A stretch of 64,000 nt of DNA from assembly GCF_004005995.1 (NCBI RefSeq), contig NZ_CP034767.1, positions 806,001 to 870,000 on the forward strand. The letters are read 5' to 3'. The position numbers and the translations under genes were made by a program. The notes below the pieces were generated by a model that was not told the DNA's origin, made no database searches, and worked only from the letters and a program-made list of their open reading frames with translations. This stretch comes from Devosia sp. 1566 (GTDB lineage: Bacteria > Pseudomonadota > Alphaproteobacteria > Rhizobiales > Devosiaceae). Shown one piece after another: positions 54,438 through 63,678 of this stretch (position 1 is its first letter; each line of letters starts with the position of its first letter).

Positions 54438-55369
54438 TCGAGATCGACAATGTTTCCAAGATCTATGACGGCACCGCGGTGGTCGATGCGGTGACGCTGA
54501 CCGTGGCGCCGCGCACGATCTGCGTGATCGTGGGCACGTCGGGCTCGGGCAAGACGACGCTGCTGCGCATGATCAACCGGCTGGTGGAGCCCAGCGCCGG
54601 CACGATCCGCATCGATGGCGAGGATACGCGCAGCATCGAGGCCTATCAGCTGCGCCGGCGCATGGGCTACGCCATCCAGGGGCATGGGCTGTTTCCCCAC
54701 CGCACGGTGGCGCAGAACATCGCCACCGTGCCCAAGCTCCTTGGCTGGGACAAGGCGCGCCGCAATGCGCGGGTCGATGAACTGCTCGAGCTGTTCCAGC
54801 TCGATCCCGGCCAATATCGCGACCGGCTGCCCCATGAACTGTCGGGTGGCCAGCAACAGCGCATCGGGGTGGCGCGGGCGCTGGCGGCCGAGCCCAATAT
54901 CTTGCTGATGGACGAGCCCTATGGCGCGCTTGATCCCTTGATCCGGGCCAAGGCGCAGGAGGATCTGCTGGCGATCCAGCGGCGGTTCAAGACCACGATC
55001 GTGCTCGTGACCCATGACATGGAAGAAGCCATTCACCTGGGCGACACGATCGCGGTGATGGACAAGGGCCAGCTGTTGCAATGCGCCGCGCCCGCCGAGA
55101 TCATCGCCCGTCCCGCGAGCCCCTTTGTGGCCGAGCTGATCGGCACCAGCGAGCGCCCGTTCCGCCTGCTGTCGCTCGAGCGGGTGGGCGATCATCTCGA
55201 GCCCGGCACCGGAACGGGCGAGCCGATCGAGGCCGGCGCTTCGCTGCGCGATGCTTTGGCCGAATTGCTGTGGTCGGGGCGGGCGGCGCTGCCGGTGCGC
55301 CGGGACGGGCAGATCGTGGGGCAGGTGACGCGCGAGGCGCTGTCGCGGCTGGCGGCGCGACCGCAATGA
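54434..55369 (+). CDS. Osmoprotectant ABC transporter ATP-binding protein (YehX/OsmV-like)
   Basis: 311 residues. Walker A GTSGSGKTTLLRM, Q-loop, signature LSGGQQQRIGVARAL, Walker B ILLMDEPYGALDP, H-loop LVTHDMEEA. A short C-terminal CBS-like regulatory part (about 260-311, with GRAALPVRRDGQIVGQVT) is present, as in OpuA-type ATPases. Starts in the previous stop and overlaps the next permease gene. Confidence 0.93.
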   Translation: MIEIDNVSKIYDGTAVVDAVTLTVAPRTICVIVGTSGSGKTTLLRMINRLVEPSAGTIRIDGEDTRSIEAYQLRRRMGYAIQGHGLFPHRTVAQNIATVPKLLGWDKARRNARVDELLELFQLDPGQYRDRLPHELSGGQQQRIGVARALAAEPNILLMDEPYGALDPLIRAKAQEDLLAIQRRFKTTIVLVTHDMEEAIHLGDTIAVMDKGQLLQCAAPAEIIARPASPFVAELIGTSERPFRLLSLERVGDHLEPGTGTGEPIEAGASLRDALAELLWSGRAALPVRRDGQIVGQVTREALSRLAARPQ

Positions 55370-56121
55370 CAGCGGGCAATGGGGTGCGGCTGCTGGCACT
55401 GGCGGTGCTGGTGCTGTTTTTGATGCAGCCTGAGCTGTTCAGCCCGTTTTTTGCGCTGTTCACCAAGCCGGGGCAGCCGGCGATCTATAACCAGGGCGGT
55501 CTGCTCGACATCACGTTCAACCATCTGGGAATCGTGCTGGCGGCTACCATCGCCGCCACCATTGCGGCGGCCGGGCTGGCGATCGTCGTCACGCGCCCGT
55601 TCGGGGCCGAGTTCCTGCCGCTTTGCCGTTCGCTGGCCAATATCGGCCAGACCTTTCCGCCGGTGGCGGTGCTGGCGCTGGCGGTGCCGGCGCTTAACAG
55701 TTTCGGCACGGCGCCGACGCTGCTGGCGCTGTTTTTGTATGGGCTGCTGCCCATCTTCGAAAATACCCTCACGGGTCTCACCAATCTGCCCGCCGCGGTG
55801 ACAGATGCGGCCAAGGGCATGGGGATGACGGGCTGGCAGCGGCTCATGAAGGTCGAGCTGCCGCTGGCGCTGCCGGTGATCCTCGCGGGCATTCGGCTCT
55901 CGACAGTGATTTCGCTCTCGACAGCGACCATCGGCTCGACCGTGGCGGCGCGCACGTTGGGCGAAGTTATCATCGCCGGCCTATTAACGGGTAATACTGC
56001 CTTCGTGCTGCAGGGCGGGCTGATCGTCGCTGTTCTTGCGGTGCTGATTTATGATGGGCTTTCGGCGCTCGAGCGGATGCTGATGGTGCGGACGGGGCAG
56101 GCGGGCCGGGCGGAGGGGTGA
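55366..56121 (+). CDS. Osmoprotectant ABC transporter permease (YehW-like)
   Basis: 251 residues with about six membrane helices. BPD_transp_1 loop VTDAAKGMGMTGWQRLMKVELPLALPVIL and the TIGSTVAARTLGEVIIAGLLTGN segment typical of the shorter partner permease. The fourth gene of the operon; 3 nt before the TfoX-domain gene. Confidence 0.92.
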   Translation: MTAGNGVRLLALAVLVLFLMQPELFSPFFALFTKPGQPAIYNQGGLLDITFNHLGIVLAATIAATIAAAGLAIVVTRPFGAEFLPLCRSLANIGQTFPPVAVLALAVPALNSFGTAPTLLALFLYGLLPIFENTLTGLTNLPAAVTDAAKGMGMTGWQRLMKVELPLALPVILAGIRLSTVISLSTATIGSTVAARTLGEVIIAGLLTGNTAFVLQGGLIVAVLAVLIYDGLSALERMLMVRTGQAGRAEG

Positions 56122-56124
56122 AGG

Positions 56125-56457
56125 ATGGCGCGCGATCACGAATTGGAGCAGCGGGTGCTCGACGATTTCGGACCGCTGCCGGGGTTGAGCGAGAAAGCCA
56201 TGTTTGGCGGGCTGGTCTGGCTGCTCGATGGGCACATGTTGTGTGCGGCCACCGGCGAAGGTCTGATGGTGCGGCTGGGCAGGGGCAATGACGCCTGGGC
56301 GCTGCAAGAGCCTGATATTGCTGTGGTCGTGATGTCTGGCAAGCCGATGCCGGGCTGGGTGCGGGCGGGCATCGGGGCCTGTGCCGACGAGCAATTGCGG
56401 CGGCGCCTGCTCGATGCGGCGGTCACTTTCGTGGGCGCGCTACCGCCCAAAAACTGA
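56125..56457 (+). CDS. TfoX N-terminal domain protein
   Basis: 110 residues. A TfoX_N domain: RVLDDFGPLPGLSEKAMFGGLVWLLDGHMLCAATGEGLMVRLG. Stand-alone versions are common in alphaproteobacteria and are not shown to control competence. It follows the last transporter gene after 3 nt, so it is probably co-transcribed with it. Confidence 0.88.
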   Translation: MARDHELEQRVLDDFGPLPGLSEKAMFGGLVWLLDGHMLCAATGEGLMVRLGRGNDAWALQEPDIAVVVMSGKPMPGWVRAGIGACADEQLRRRLLDAAVTFVGALPPKN

Positions 56458-56488
56458 GGGTTTTTGCCTTCGAGCGGACACAAAGATG

Positions 56489-56510
56489 AACCCCAGCTGA
56501 ACGGGGTTTT
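56489..56510 (+). terminator. Rho-independent terminator after the TfoX-domain gene
   Basis: Stem AACCCC (56489-56494) with GGGGTT (56503-56508), 8-nt loop, continuing TTTTAAT. Ends the osmoprotectant operon transcript. Confidence 0.65.
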
Positions 56511-56573
56511 AATCATGAGTTCAATGGTCTGCGCTAAAGTGCTCATGTCCAGCCAGTTGAAAGCCGAACCACC

Positions 56574-56780
56574 ATGAACAAGCGACAGGAAAAGGTGTTG
56601 ATCGCGACGCTGTGCGGCTTGGTCGTGACCGCAGCGGCAGGCTTTGTAATTCAGCCGGCCAATGCGGCCAGCACGCCGGTGCAGGCGAGCTCTTTTGCCG
56701 GCGAACCGGTGGCGCTGCCGAGAGCGCCAACGCTGCAGGTCCTGACGCAGCCGCTGGCGCCTCCCGGCCTCTGGCATTGA
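56574..56780 (+). CDS. Small exported or membrane-anchored hypothetical peptide (68 aa)
   Basis: Starts MNKRQEKVLIATLCGLVVTAAAGFV, a basic N-terminus and one hydrophobic segment (about 8-26), followed by AANA-like signal-peptide cleavage context (ANAAS) and a proline-rich tail. No clear ribosome-binding site. The signal-like N-terminus argues for a real gene; function unknown. Confidence 0.45.
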   Translation: MNKRQEKVLIATLCGLVVTAAAGFVIQPANAASTPVQASSFAGEPVALPRAPTLQVLTQPLAPPGLWH

Positions 56781-56832
56781 CTTTTCCGGCTGGCTGCTAG
56801 TCGCAAGAAGTGGTTAGTTGGAGTGCTTTGCG

Positions 56833-57840
56833 ATGGATGCCAATCCCGTTCTTGCCGAGACCACCCGCGGCAACTGGATCGAGAACCGCCATCGTGGCGC
56901 CTTTGCCGTGGTGGATGCCAATGGCACGGTGATCGCCTCGGCCGGCGATATCGACTTTCCCATCTTTCCCCGCTCCGCCATCAAATCCATGCAGGCGCTG
57001 GCCATCTTTGGCAGCGACGCCATTGGCGAGTTCCATCACAGCCCCCAGGAGCTGGCGCTGGCTTGCGCTTCCCACCATGGCGAGGAGCCGCATGTGGAAG
57101 GCGTCGCCCATCTGCTGGAGCGATTGGGGCTGTCGGTGGATGACCTGGAATGCGGCGCCCATCCGCCCACCAATCCCGCGGCGCGCGACGCGCTGCGCCA
57201 GGCGGGGCTCAAGCCCACGGCACTGCACAATAATTGCTCGGGCAAGCATGGCGGCATGCTGAGCGTGGGGCTGGCCATGGGCGTGGCAACCAAGGGCTAT
57301 GTGGAGCGTGAGCACGCGGTGCAGCGCGCGGTGCGCGAAGCCATTGAAATGGTGATCGGCGAACCGCTGAGCGAGGAGCGCTGCGGCACCGACGGCTGTT
57401 CCATCCCCACTTTTGCGGCGCCCTTGCGCGCCTTTGCCCGCGGCTTTGCCGTCATGGCGACGGGGCGGGGCCTGCCGCCCGACATGGCGGCGGGCGCGCG
57501 GCAGCTGTTTGATGCGGCCACGCAATATCCGCTGCTGGTGGCGGGAACGGGCCACGCCGATACCCGCATCATGTCCGCTTTTGGCGGGCGGGTGATGCAA
57601 AAGATCGGCGCCGAAGGGGTGCAGTGCGGCGCCATCCGCGACAAGGGCTGGGGCTATGCCCTCAAATGCGATGACGGCAACATGGCTGCTTCCCAGTCCA
57701 TGCTGGCAGGCCTGCTGCTGAACTATTCCGATCCCGAGGCCGACGAGCTGGCGGTGCTGCAATCCATCGCCAACCGGCCGATCAACAGCGTCCGGGGTGC
57801 CCAGGTGGGCTGGCTCCGCCCGGCCGGTCCCCTGGCTTAA
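56833..57840 (+). CDS. L-asparaginase, Rhizobium etli type (PF06089)
   Basis: 335 residues. From ATG 56833 the key residues I know for the R. etli inducible asparaginase fall at the same numbers: S48 and K51 (RSAIKSMQ), S80 (CASHHGEE), and the zinc-site residues C135 and K138 (NNCSGKHGG) and C189 (CGTDGCS). This supports both the start and the call. The enzyme hydrolyses L-asparagine to aspartate and ammonia and is unrelated to the E. coli AnsA/AnsB fold. Single gene. Confidence 0.9.
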   Translation: MDANPVLAETTRGNWIENRHRGAFAVVDANGTVIASAGDIDFPIFPRSAIKSMQALAIFGSDAIGEFHHSPQELALACASHHGEEPHVEGVAHLLERLGLSVDDLECGAHPPTNPAARDALRQAGLKPTALHNNCSGKHGGMLSVGLAMGVATKGYVEREHAVQRAVREAIEMVIGEPLSEERCGTDGCSIPTFAAPLRAFARGFAVMATGRGLPPDMAAGARQLFDAATQYPLLVAGTGHADTRIMSAFGGRVMQKIGAEGVQCGAIRDKGWGYALKCDDGNMAASQSMLAGLLLNYSDPEADELAVLQSIANRPINSVRGAQVGWLRPAGPLA

Positions 57841-57909
57841 ACCATGGCGCGGCTTGTCCCTGCCGCCGGCGCACCGCTATAAGGACCCTCCTTAGTCAAG
57901 GCGAGGCCG

Positions 57910-59370
57910 ATGCGCGACAGTGATCAAATCTTTCTCGGGGCCAGCACGCAGCCCGAAACCCTGGCGCTGCGCTATGCCAATCGGCATGGGCTGATCACCG
58001 GGGCGACGGGCACCGGCAAGACGGTGACCCTCCAGGTGCTGGCGGAAGGATTTTCGCGCGCCGGGGTGCCGGTGTTCTGCGCCGATATCAAGGGCGACCT
58101 GTCGGGGCTGGCCGTTGCGGGCGAGGCCAAGCCGGCGCTGATGGAGCGGGCCGACAAGATCGGGCTGCCCGGCGGGCTGGTGTTCGAGGGCTCGCCCACC
58201 ATTTTCTGGGATATCTTCGGCAAGCAGGGTCATCCCGTCCGCACCACGATTTCCGAGATCGGGCCGCTGCTGCTGAGCCGCCTGCTCGATCTCAACGACA
58301 CCCAGGAAGGCGTCCTCAACATCGCCTTCAAGGTGGCCGATGACGAAGGCCTGCTGCTGCTCGACCTCAAGGATCTGCGCGCGCTGCTGACCGATCTGGG
58401 CCAGCGCAACAAGGAAATCTCGCTGCGTTATGGCAATGTCAGCTCGGCAAGCATTGGCGCGATCCAGCGCGACCTGCTGGTGCTCGAGCAGCAAGGGGCG
58501 GAAAGCTTTTTCGGCGAACGGGCACTCGAGATTGCCGATCTCATGCGCACCGATCGCGACGGGCGCGGCTTTGTGTCGGTGCTGGCAGCCGACGAGCTGA
58601 TGCGCTCGCCCCGGCTGTATTCGACTTTCCTGCTTTGGCTGCTATCGGAATTGTTCGAGGAACTGCCCGAAGTGGGGGACCCGGAAAAACCGCGGCTGGT
58701 GTTCTTTTTCGATGAAGCCCACTTGCTGTTCGACGATGCGCCCAAGGCGCTGATCGACAAGGTCGAGCAGGTGGTCAAGCTCATCCGATCCAAGGGCGTG
58801 GGCGTGTATTTCGTGACGCAAAACCCTGCCGATATTCCTGAAGCGGTGCTGGCGCAGCTGGGCAACCGGGTGCAGCACGCGCTGCGCGCCTATACGCCGC
58901 GCGAGCAAAAGGCGGTGCGCGTGGCGGCCGAGACCTTCCGGGCCAACCCCGCTTTTTCGACTGAAGACGCCATCACCCAGCTGGGGACCGGCGAAGCGCT
59001 GGTCTCGACGCTAGGCGAAAAGGGCGTTCCTTCGATGGTTGGGCGCACCATGATCCGCCCGCCGAGCGGCCGCATCGGTCCGCTGACCCCGGCCGAGCGG
59101 CAGGCCGTGATTGCCGATTCGCCGGTCGGGGGGCTCTATGATGCGGTGATCGACCGGGATTCAGCGTTTGAAGTTTTGGCGCGCAAGGCCGAGCGCCGCC
59201 AGGATGAGGCGGGCGCCGAGCGAGAGCGCAAGGAGACGCAGGCCCCCCGGCGTTCCTCACGCCAGACTCCGGCGGAAGCGGCGATGAATTCACTGGCCCG
59301 CACCGTGGCCAACCGGCTGGGCAGTGCGCTGGTGCGCGGCGTGCTTGGCAGCCTGAAGCGGGGATGGTGA
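57910..59370 (+). CDS. HerA/DUF853-type helicase-like ATPase
   Basis: 486 residues. Walker [15 protein letters not shown] (31-44), Walker [13 protein letters not shown] (about 262-273), the arginine-type block [30 protein letters not shown] and the DUF853 end ([18 protein letters not shown]). The C-terminus has a charged helix and an RR-rich tail. Known as YjgR; a probable hexameric DNA-translocase-like ATPase of unknown role. The following LOG-like gene overlaps its 3' end. Confidence 0.92.
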   Translation: MRDSDQIFLGASTQPETLALRYANRHGLITGATGTGKTVTLQVLAEGFSRAGVPVFCADIKGDLSGLAVAGEAKPALMERADKIGLPGGLVFEGSPTIFWDIFGKQGHPVRTTISEIGPLLLSRLLDLNDTQEGVLNIAFKVADDEGLLLLDLKDLRALLTDLGQRNKEISLRYGNVSSASIGAIQRDLLVLEQQGAESFFGERALEIADLMRTDRDGRGFVSVLAADELMRSPRLYSTFLLWLLSELFEELPEVGDPEKPRLVFFFDEAHLLFDDAPKALIDKVEQVVKLIRSKGVGVYFVTQNPADIPEAVLAQLGNRVQHALRAYTPREQKAVRVAAETFRANPAFSTEDAITQLGTGEALVSTLGEKGVPSMVGRTMIRPPSGRIGPLTPAERQAVIADSPVGGLYDAVIDRDSAFEVLARKAERRQDEAGAERERKETQAPRRSSRQTPAEAAMNSLARTVANRLGSALVRGVLGSLKRGW

Positions 59371-59933
59371 TGATGGCGGATTCGGTTTCCCCCACAGTGA
59401 CATTGGCGGTTTTCGCGTCTGACCGGGGGCCGGGCGATCCCGAGCGCTCGAGCATCATGAGCCAGGCGGGAAGCCTGTTTGCCCGCAGGGGCGCCGCGAT
59501 CGTGTGCCTGGCCGAGCAAGGCGTGTTGCCGGTGCCGCTGATCACCGCGGCGCGCGCTGCTGGCGGGCGGGTGCAGATCATTGGGGACGACACCATTGTG
59601 CTGCCGCCAGCGCTTGACGGCGTGCCGCTTGAGATCATTGCCGATCGCAGCGAACGGGCGGCCCGGGTCGGGGCGCTTGCCGATGCCTTCGTGGCGCTGC
59701 CGGGGTCGCTGGCTTCGATTTCGGCCCTTTTCACCACCTGGTCCGCCGCCAAGGAAAAGGGACTGGTGCGGCCCGTGGTCATGCTCAACCGGCACAAGGC
59801 CTTTGACGTGGTGCGCGGTTATGCGGCCGATGTGCTGTCGCACAGCCTGCAGGGCCACGATCGCCTGCTGCAGTTTTCCGACTCGGTCGAGGATGTCTGG
59901 ACGCGGGCGAGCCGGCTGGTGGGCGAGCGCTAG
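59364..59933 (+). CDS. LOG-family-like protein with altered active-site motif
   Basis: 189 residues from ATG 59364; ATGs at 59370 and 59373 are alternatives. The Rossmann-like fold of LOG/lysine-decarboxylase-like proteins can be followed: [36 protein letters not shown] at the start and [15 protein letters not shown] near the end. The catalytic PGGxGTxxE motif is replaced by [11 protein letters not shown] (about residues 112-122), so phosphoribohydrolase activity is doubtful. Overlaps the DUF853 gene. Confidence 0.65.
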   Translation: MVMMADSVSPTVTLAVFASDRGPGDPERSSIMSQAGSLFARRGAAIVCLAEQGVLPVPLITAARAAGGRVQIIGDDTIVLPPALDGVPLEIIADRSERAARVGALADAFVALPGSLASISALFTTWSAAKEKGLVRPVVMLNRHKAFDVVRGYAADVLSHSLQGHDRLLQFSDSVEDVWTRASRLVGER

Positions 59934-60484
59934 TTCGGCGAGAGCTGGGGCGCGCTGGGCTGCGCTCGCTTGGGAAACAGCTGCACCACATTGTCCGAAG
60001 CGCGCCGGTTATGAAGCGGCTGGGGCGAGATGCCGGGCAGGTTTTTACGGCGCTCCGGGCCGCGGTAAACAGGCACGGGGCTATAACCGGTGCCGGCGGC
60101 GGCCCGCAGGCGGGCCTGCACCCGCTGCAGCAGATGGCGGGGCGACATTGGCTTGATCACCACTTCATCAATGCCCGCGCTGATGGCCTGATGGCGCATG
60201 GGGGGGGTGATGGCACGGGTCAGCGCGATCACCGGCACCTCGCGGCAGAGAATGGTGAGGTCGAGCCGGATCGCTTCCACCATTTCATAGGCGGGGCGGC
60301 CTTCCCGATCGAAATCGACGATCAAGACATCAATGGGGGCAAGGCGCATATAAGCAAAGAGCGCGGCTTCGCAATCGAACTGGCGCACGCGCAGCCGCAG
60401 GTCACCAGCCAGAACCATCGCCAGCAGGGATGACAGCGCGTCATTGGCTGCAAAAACAGCGACAAGTTTGCCTGATGAAGACAC
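59930..60484 (-). CDS. Single-domain response-regulator-like protein
   Basis: 184 residues from GTG 60484; a GTG at 60490 is also in frame. A receiver-like domain (about 5-125): acidic phospho-acceptor region IDVLIVDFDREG, then VPVIALTRAITPPMRHQAISAGIDEVVIKPM with the conserved Lys-Pro. The C-terminal 55 residues are low-complexity and basic, with no DNA-binding domain. It contains a C8 run on its coding strand near 60200-60207. Convergent with the LOG-like gene (4-nt overlap). Confidence 0.75.
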   Translation of the reverse strand: MSSSGKLVAVFAANDALSSLLAMVLAGDLRLRVRQFDCEAALFAYMRLAPIDVLIVDFDREGRPAYEMVEAIRLDLTILCREVPVIALTRAITPPMRHQAISAGIDEVVIKPMSPRHLLQRVQARLRAAAGTGYSPVPVYRGPERRKNLPGISPQPLHNRRASDNVVQLFPKRAQPSAPQLSPN

Positions 60485-60610
60485 GCACACAACCCCTAAT
60501 GGTAAACAAAGGGTTAGCAGGTGACATTGAGTCGGGCGAAGCAAAGCCGCAGCGCCCACAGCATTTCTTGTGGAAAGCACAGATGAAGGCTTGGGGGCGG
60601 GGCGCGGCCC

Positions 60611-60645
60611 AAAGCAAAAGGCCCGCCGCAATCAAGCGACGGGCC
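60611..60645 (-). terminator. Rho-independent terminator of sodB
   Basis: On the minus strand: a 10-bp stem with one mismatch-type pair (60645-60636 with 60629-60620), a 6-nt loop, then CTTTTGCTTT. It lies 23 nt after the sodB stop. Confidence 0.8.
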
Positions 60646-60667
60646 CATTGGCTGGAAGCGGAAGCGA

Positions 60668-61270
60668 TCAGCCGCGCGCTTCGGTGAACATCTGCTCGAC
60701 ATGTTCCCAGTTCACGAGATTGTCGAACCAGGCTTCGAGATATTTCGGGCGGGCATTGCGGTAGTCGATGTAATAGGAGTGTTCCCACACATCGACGCCC
60801 AGGATCGGCTTGCCGCCATGCACGAGCGGGGACTCGCCATTGGCGGTCTTGGTGACTTCGAGCTTGCCGTTCTTGACCGACAGCCACGCCCAGCCCGAAC
60901 CGAACTGGGTGGTGCCGGCATTGATGAAATCGGCACGGAACTTGTCAAAACCGCCCAGATCGGAGTCGATGGCTGCCTGCAGCGTGCCGGGCAGCTTGTT
61001 GCCGCCGCCATTGGGCTTCATCCACTGCCAGAAATGCACGTGGTTGTAGTGCTGGCCGGCATTGTTGAAGAGGCCCTGATTGGTGCCAAAGCTCGCCTGC
61101 ACGATTTCTTCGAGACTCTTGCCTTCCAGCCCCGAGCCTTCCAGCAGCTTGTTGCCGTTGGTCACGTAAGCCTGGTGGTGCTTGTCGTGGTGAAACTCCA
61201 GCGTTTCGGCCGACATATAGGGGCCAAGCGCGTCCTTGGAATAGGGCAGTTCGGGCAGTTCAAAAGCCAT
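60668..61270 (-). CDS. sodB: Superoxide dismutase, Fe/Mn family (probably Fe)
   Basis: 200 residues from ATG 61270 (CAGGAGG site). Metal ligands are H27, H76, D159 and H163 (DVWEHSYYIDY). The active-site Gln in NAGQHYNHVHFW (Q72) is in the iron-type position. It dismutates superoxide to O2 and H2O2 in the cytoplasm. Single gene with its own terminator. Confidence 0.94.
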   Translation of the reverse strand: MAFELPELPYSKDALGPYMSAETLEFHHDKHHQAYVTNGNKLLEGSGLEGKSLEEIVQASFGTNQGLFNNAGQHYNHVHFWQWMKPNGGGNKLPGTLQAAIDSDLGGFDKFRADFINAGTTQFGSGWAWLSVKNGKLEVTKTANGESPLVHGGKPILGVDVWEHSYYIDYRNARPKYLEAWFDNLVNWEHVEQMFTEARG

Positions 61271-61342
61271 GAGTAGCCTCCTGTTGAATCGATAAATCCG
61301 GGCCGGGTCCAAGCCTATAAGAGCTTGCCGGCATTGCTGCAA

Positions 61343-63445
61343 TCAGCCCTGCGCTGATTGAGTTGATTGCGCCAGCCCGACGCAATCGAGCGCAAAGGCA
61401 TAGCACATGGCGGTCTCCTTGATACGGTCGAACCGTCCCGAAGCGCCGCCATGCCCTGCGCCCATATTGGTCTTGAGGTAAAGCGGCGCCGCGCCGGTTT
61501 TGGTTGCACGCAATTTGGCGACCCATTTGGCGGGCTCCCAATAGGTGACGCGCGGATCGGTGAGGCCCGCAAGCGCAAAGATGGGCGGATAATCCTGGGC
61601 CGCGACCTGCTCATAGGGCGCGTAGCTGGCGATGCGCCGATAATCCTCGGCCGACAGCAGCGGATTGCCCCATTCGGGCCATTCTGGCGGGGTGAGGGGG
61701 AGGGTGTCGTCGAGCATGGTGTTGAGGACATCCACGAACGGCACCTGCGCGAGGATCCCGCCCCACAGATCGGGCCGCATATTGGCGACGGCACCCATCA
61801 GCATGCCGCCGGCCGAGCCGCCTTGCGCGACGATCCGGCCCTTGGCGGTATAGCCTTGCGCGATCAGCATTTCGGCGGCGGCGATGAAATCGGTGAAGGT
61901 ATTGGTCTTGTGCTCGCGCCGGCCCTGGGCATACCAGCGATAGCCCTTTTCCATGCCGCCCCGGATATGGGCAGTGGCATGGATGAAGCCGCGATCAACG
62001 AGCGAGAGGGCGGATACGGAGAAGGCCGCGGGCATCGACATGCCATAGGCGCCATAGCCGTAGAGCAGGGCAGGGGCTGTGCCATCGAGTGGGGTGCCCT
62101 GGCGATAAAGCACGGTGACCGGGACCTGCTCGCCATCGGGGGCGGTGGCAAACAGGCGCCGCGTCACGTAATCGGCGGGGTTGTGGCCCGAGGGCACCTC
62201 CTGCTCCTTGAGCAGCGTGCGCTCGCCGGTCTCGAGATCGAGGTCATAGGTGCGCGAGGGGGTCGTGGGCGAGGAATAGGTGAGGCGGAAGGTCGAGGTA
62301 TCGAACTCGTAGCCCACTGACATGCCCAGCGAATAGGCTTCCTCGTCGAACCCGACGCTGTCCTCGGCGGAGGTGCGCAGGTCGCGCACGATGATGCGGG
62401 GCAGGCCTTCGAAACGCTCGAGCCGCAGCAGGTGGTTCTTGATCACCGTGGTGTCGAGGATCAGCACGCCCTGCTGGTGGGGCACGAGATCGGTCCAGTT
62501 CTCCGGCCCCGGATTGTCGGCGGGGGCGGTGACGATCTTGAAGTCTTCCGCGCCATCAGCATTGGTGCGGATGTAAAGCACGCCCTCGCGCTCATCGACG
62601 TCATATTCGCGCTCGGTCACGCGTGGGGCAACGCAGCGGAGTTCGCCCGTGCCGTTCGCGTCGAGCAGCCAGACTTCAGAGGTCTGGTGGTCATGGGCAT
62701 CAACGACGATGAACTTGCCGGACAAGGTGCGCCCGACCCCGACGAAAAAGCCGGGATCGCTTTCCTCGAAAACAATGCGATCGCTCTCCTGGGGCGTGCC
62801 GATGCGATGTTCGCGCACGCGGAAGGGGCGGTGATTGTCGTCGTATTCGGTATAAAAGATGGCCGTGCTGTCGTTGTTCCAGACATAGGAACCCGCGGTT
62901 TCGGCAATCACTTCCGGGCTGTCCGTGCCCGTATCGAGATCGCGCACCACGATGTCGTAATATTCCGAGCCGGCGCGGTCGGCGGCCCAGGCGAGATAGC
63001 GGTGGGAGGGGTCGTGCTCGGCCCCGGCAAAGCCAAAATAGCCGTCGCCTGCCTCGATATTGCAGTCGAGGAGCACGGTTTCGGGCCCGCCATCGCGCGG
63101 GGTGCGCACGACCTGCGGATATTGCTTGCCCTCGAGCATGCGCGAATTATAGGCGAAGGGGCCATCGGGGGAGGGGATGCCGCTGTCGTCTTCCTTGATG
63201 CGGCCGCGGATCTCGCGATAGATCGTTTCCTGCAGATCAGCGGTCGGGGCGCCGAACTCGGCCTCGAAAAAGCTGTTTTCGGCTTCGAGATAATCGCGGA
63301 TTTCCCCATCCAGCGTTTCGGGCTGCTGCATCACTTCCTGCCAGTTGGGTGCGCGCAGCCAGTGATAGGGGTCCTCGCGCCGGTCATTGTGGTGCGTGGC
63401 GAAGTAGGGCTTGCGGGCGGCGACAGGTGAGGAAAGCTTGGGCAT
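61343..63445 (-). CDS. ptrB: Oligopeptidase B (S9A serine peptidase)
   Basis: 700 residues. N-terminal beta-propeller (about 70-410, starting DPYHWLRAPNW) and C-terminal alpha/beta-hydrolase domain with the catalytic Ser in GGSAGGMLMG (S544), Asp in LTDPRVTYWEP and His in GAGHGGASGR. It cleaves peptides after Lys or Arg. ATG 63445 begins MPKLSSPVA; longer frames lack a site. Single gene, divergent from the next. Confidence 0.93.
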   Translation of the reverse strand: MPKLSSPVAARKPYFATHHNDRREDPYHWLRAPNWQEVMQQPETLDGEIRDYLEAENSFFEAEFGAPTADLQETIYREIRGRIKEDDSGIPSPDGPFAYNSRMLEGKQYPQVVRTPRDGGPETVLLDCNIEAGDGYFGFAGAEHDPSHRYLAWAADRAGSEYYDIVVRDLDTGTDSPEVIAETAGSYVWNNDSTAIFYTEYDDNHRPFRVREHRIGTPQESDRIVFEESDPGFFVGVGRTLSGKFIVVDAHDHQTSEVWLLDANGTGELRCVAPRVTEREYDVDEREGVLYIRTNADGAEDFKIVTAPADNPGPENWTDLVPHQQGVLILDTTVIKNHLLRLERFEGLPRIIVRDLRTSAEDSVGFDEEAYSLGMSVGYEFDTSTFRLTYSSPTTPSRTYDLDLETGERTLLKEQEVPSGHNPADYVTRRLFATAPDGEQVPVTVLYRQGTPLDGTAPALLYGYGAYGMSMPAAFSVSALSLVDRGFIHATAHIRGGMEKGYRWYAQGRREHKTNTFTDFIAAAEMLIAQGYTAKGRIVAQGGSAGGMLMGAVANMRPDLWGGILAQVPFVDVLNTMLDDTLPLTPPEWPEWGNPLLSAEDYRRIASYAPYEQVAAQDYPPIFALAGLTDPRVTYWEPAKWVAKLRATKTGAAPLYLKTNMGAGHGGASGRFDRIKETAMCYAFALDCVGLAQSTQSAQG

Positions 63446-63678
63446 GAAAATTCCAGATGGGGCGAAAGCATCGGCCAAGGTGCCGGCTGCCCTCGCAGGG
63501 AGATGAAGGCAAGGTAGGGCTCCCGCCCGGTGATTTCCAGAGCGGAGCGGCAAAGCTGCAGCAACTCTGCAGGGCCAATTGTCACGCTCCCGTGATTTTA
63601 ACTTGTCCCAGCAAGTCCATCCGCTAAGGTCGCCGCCCAAACAAACCGCCGGAATCGGCACTCAACTGGGGCGGACAC

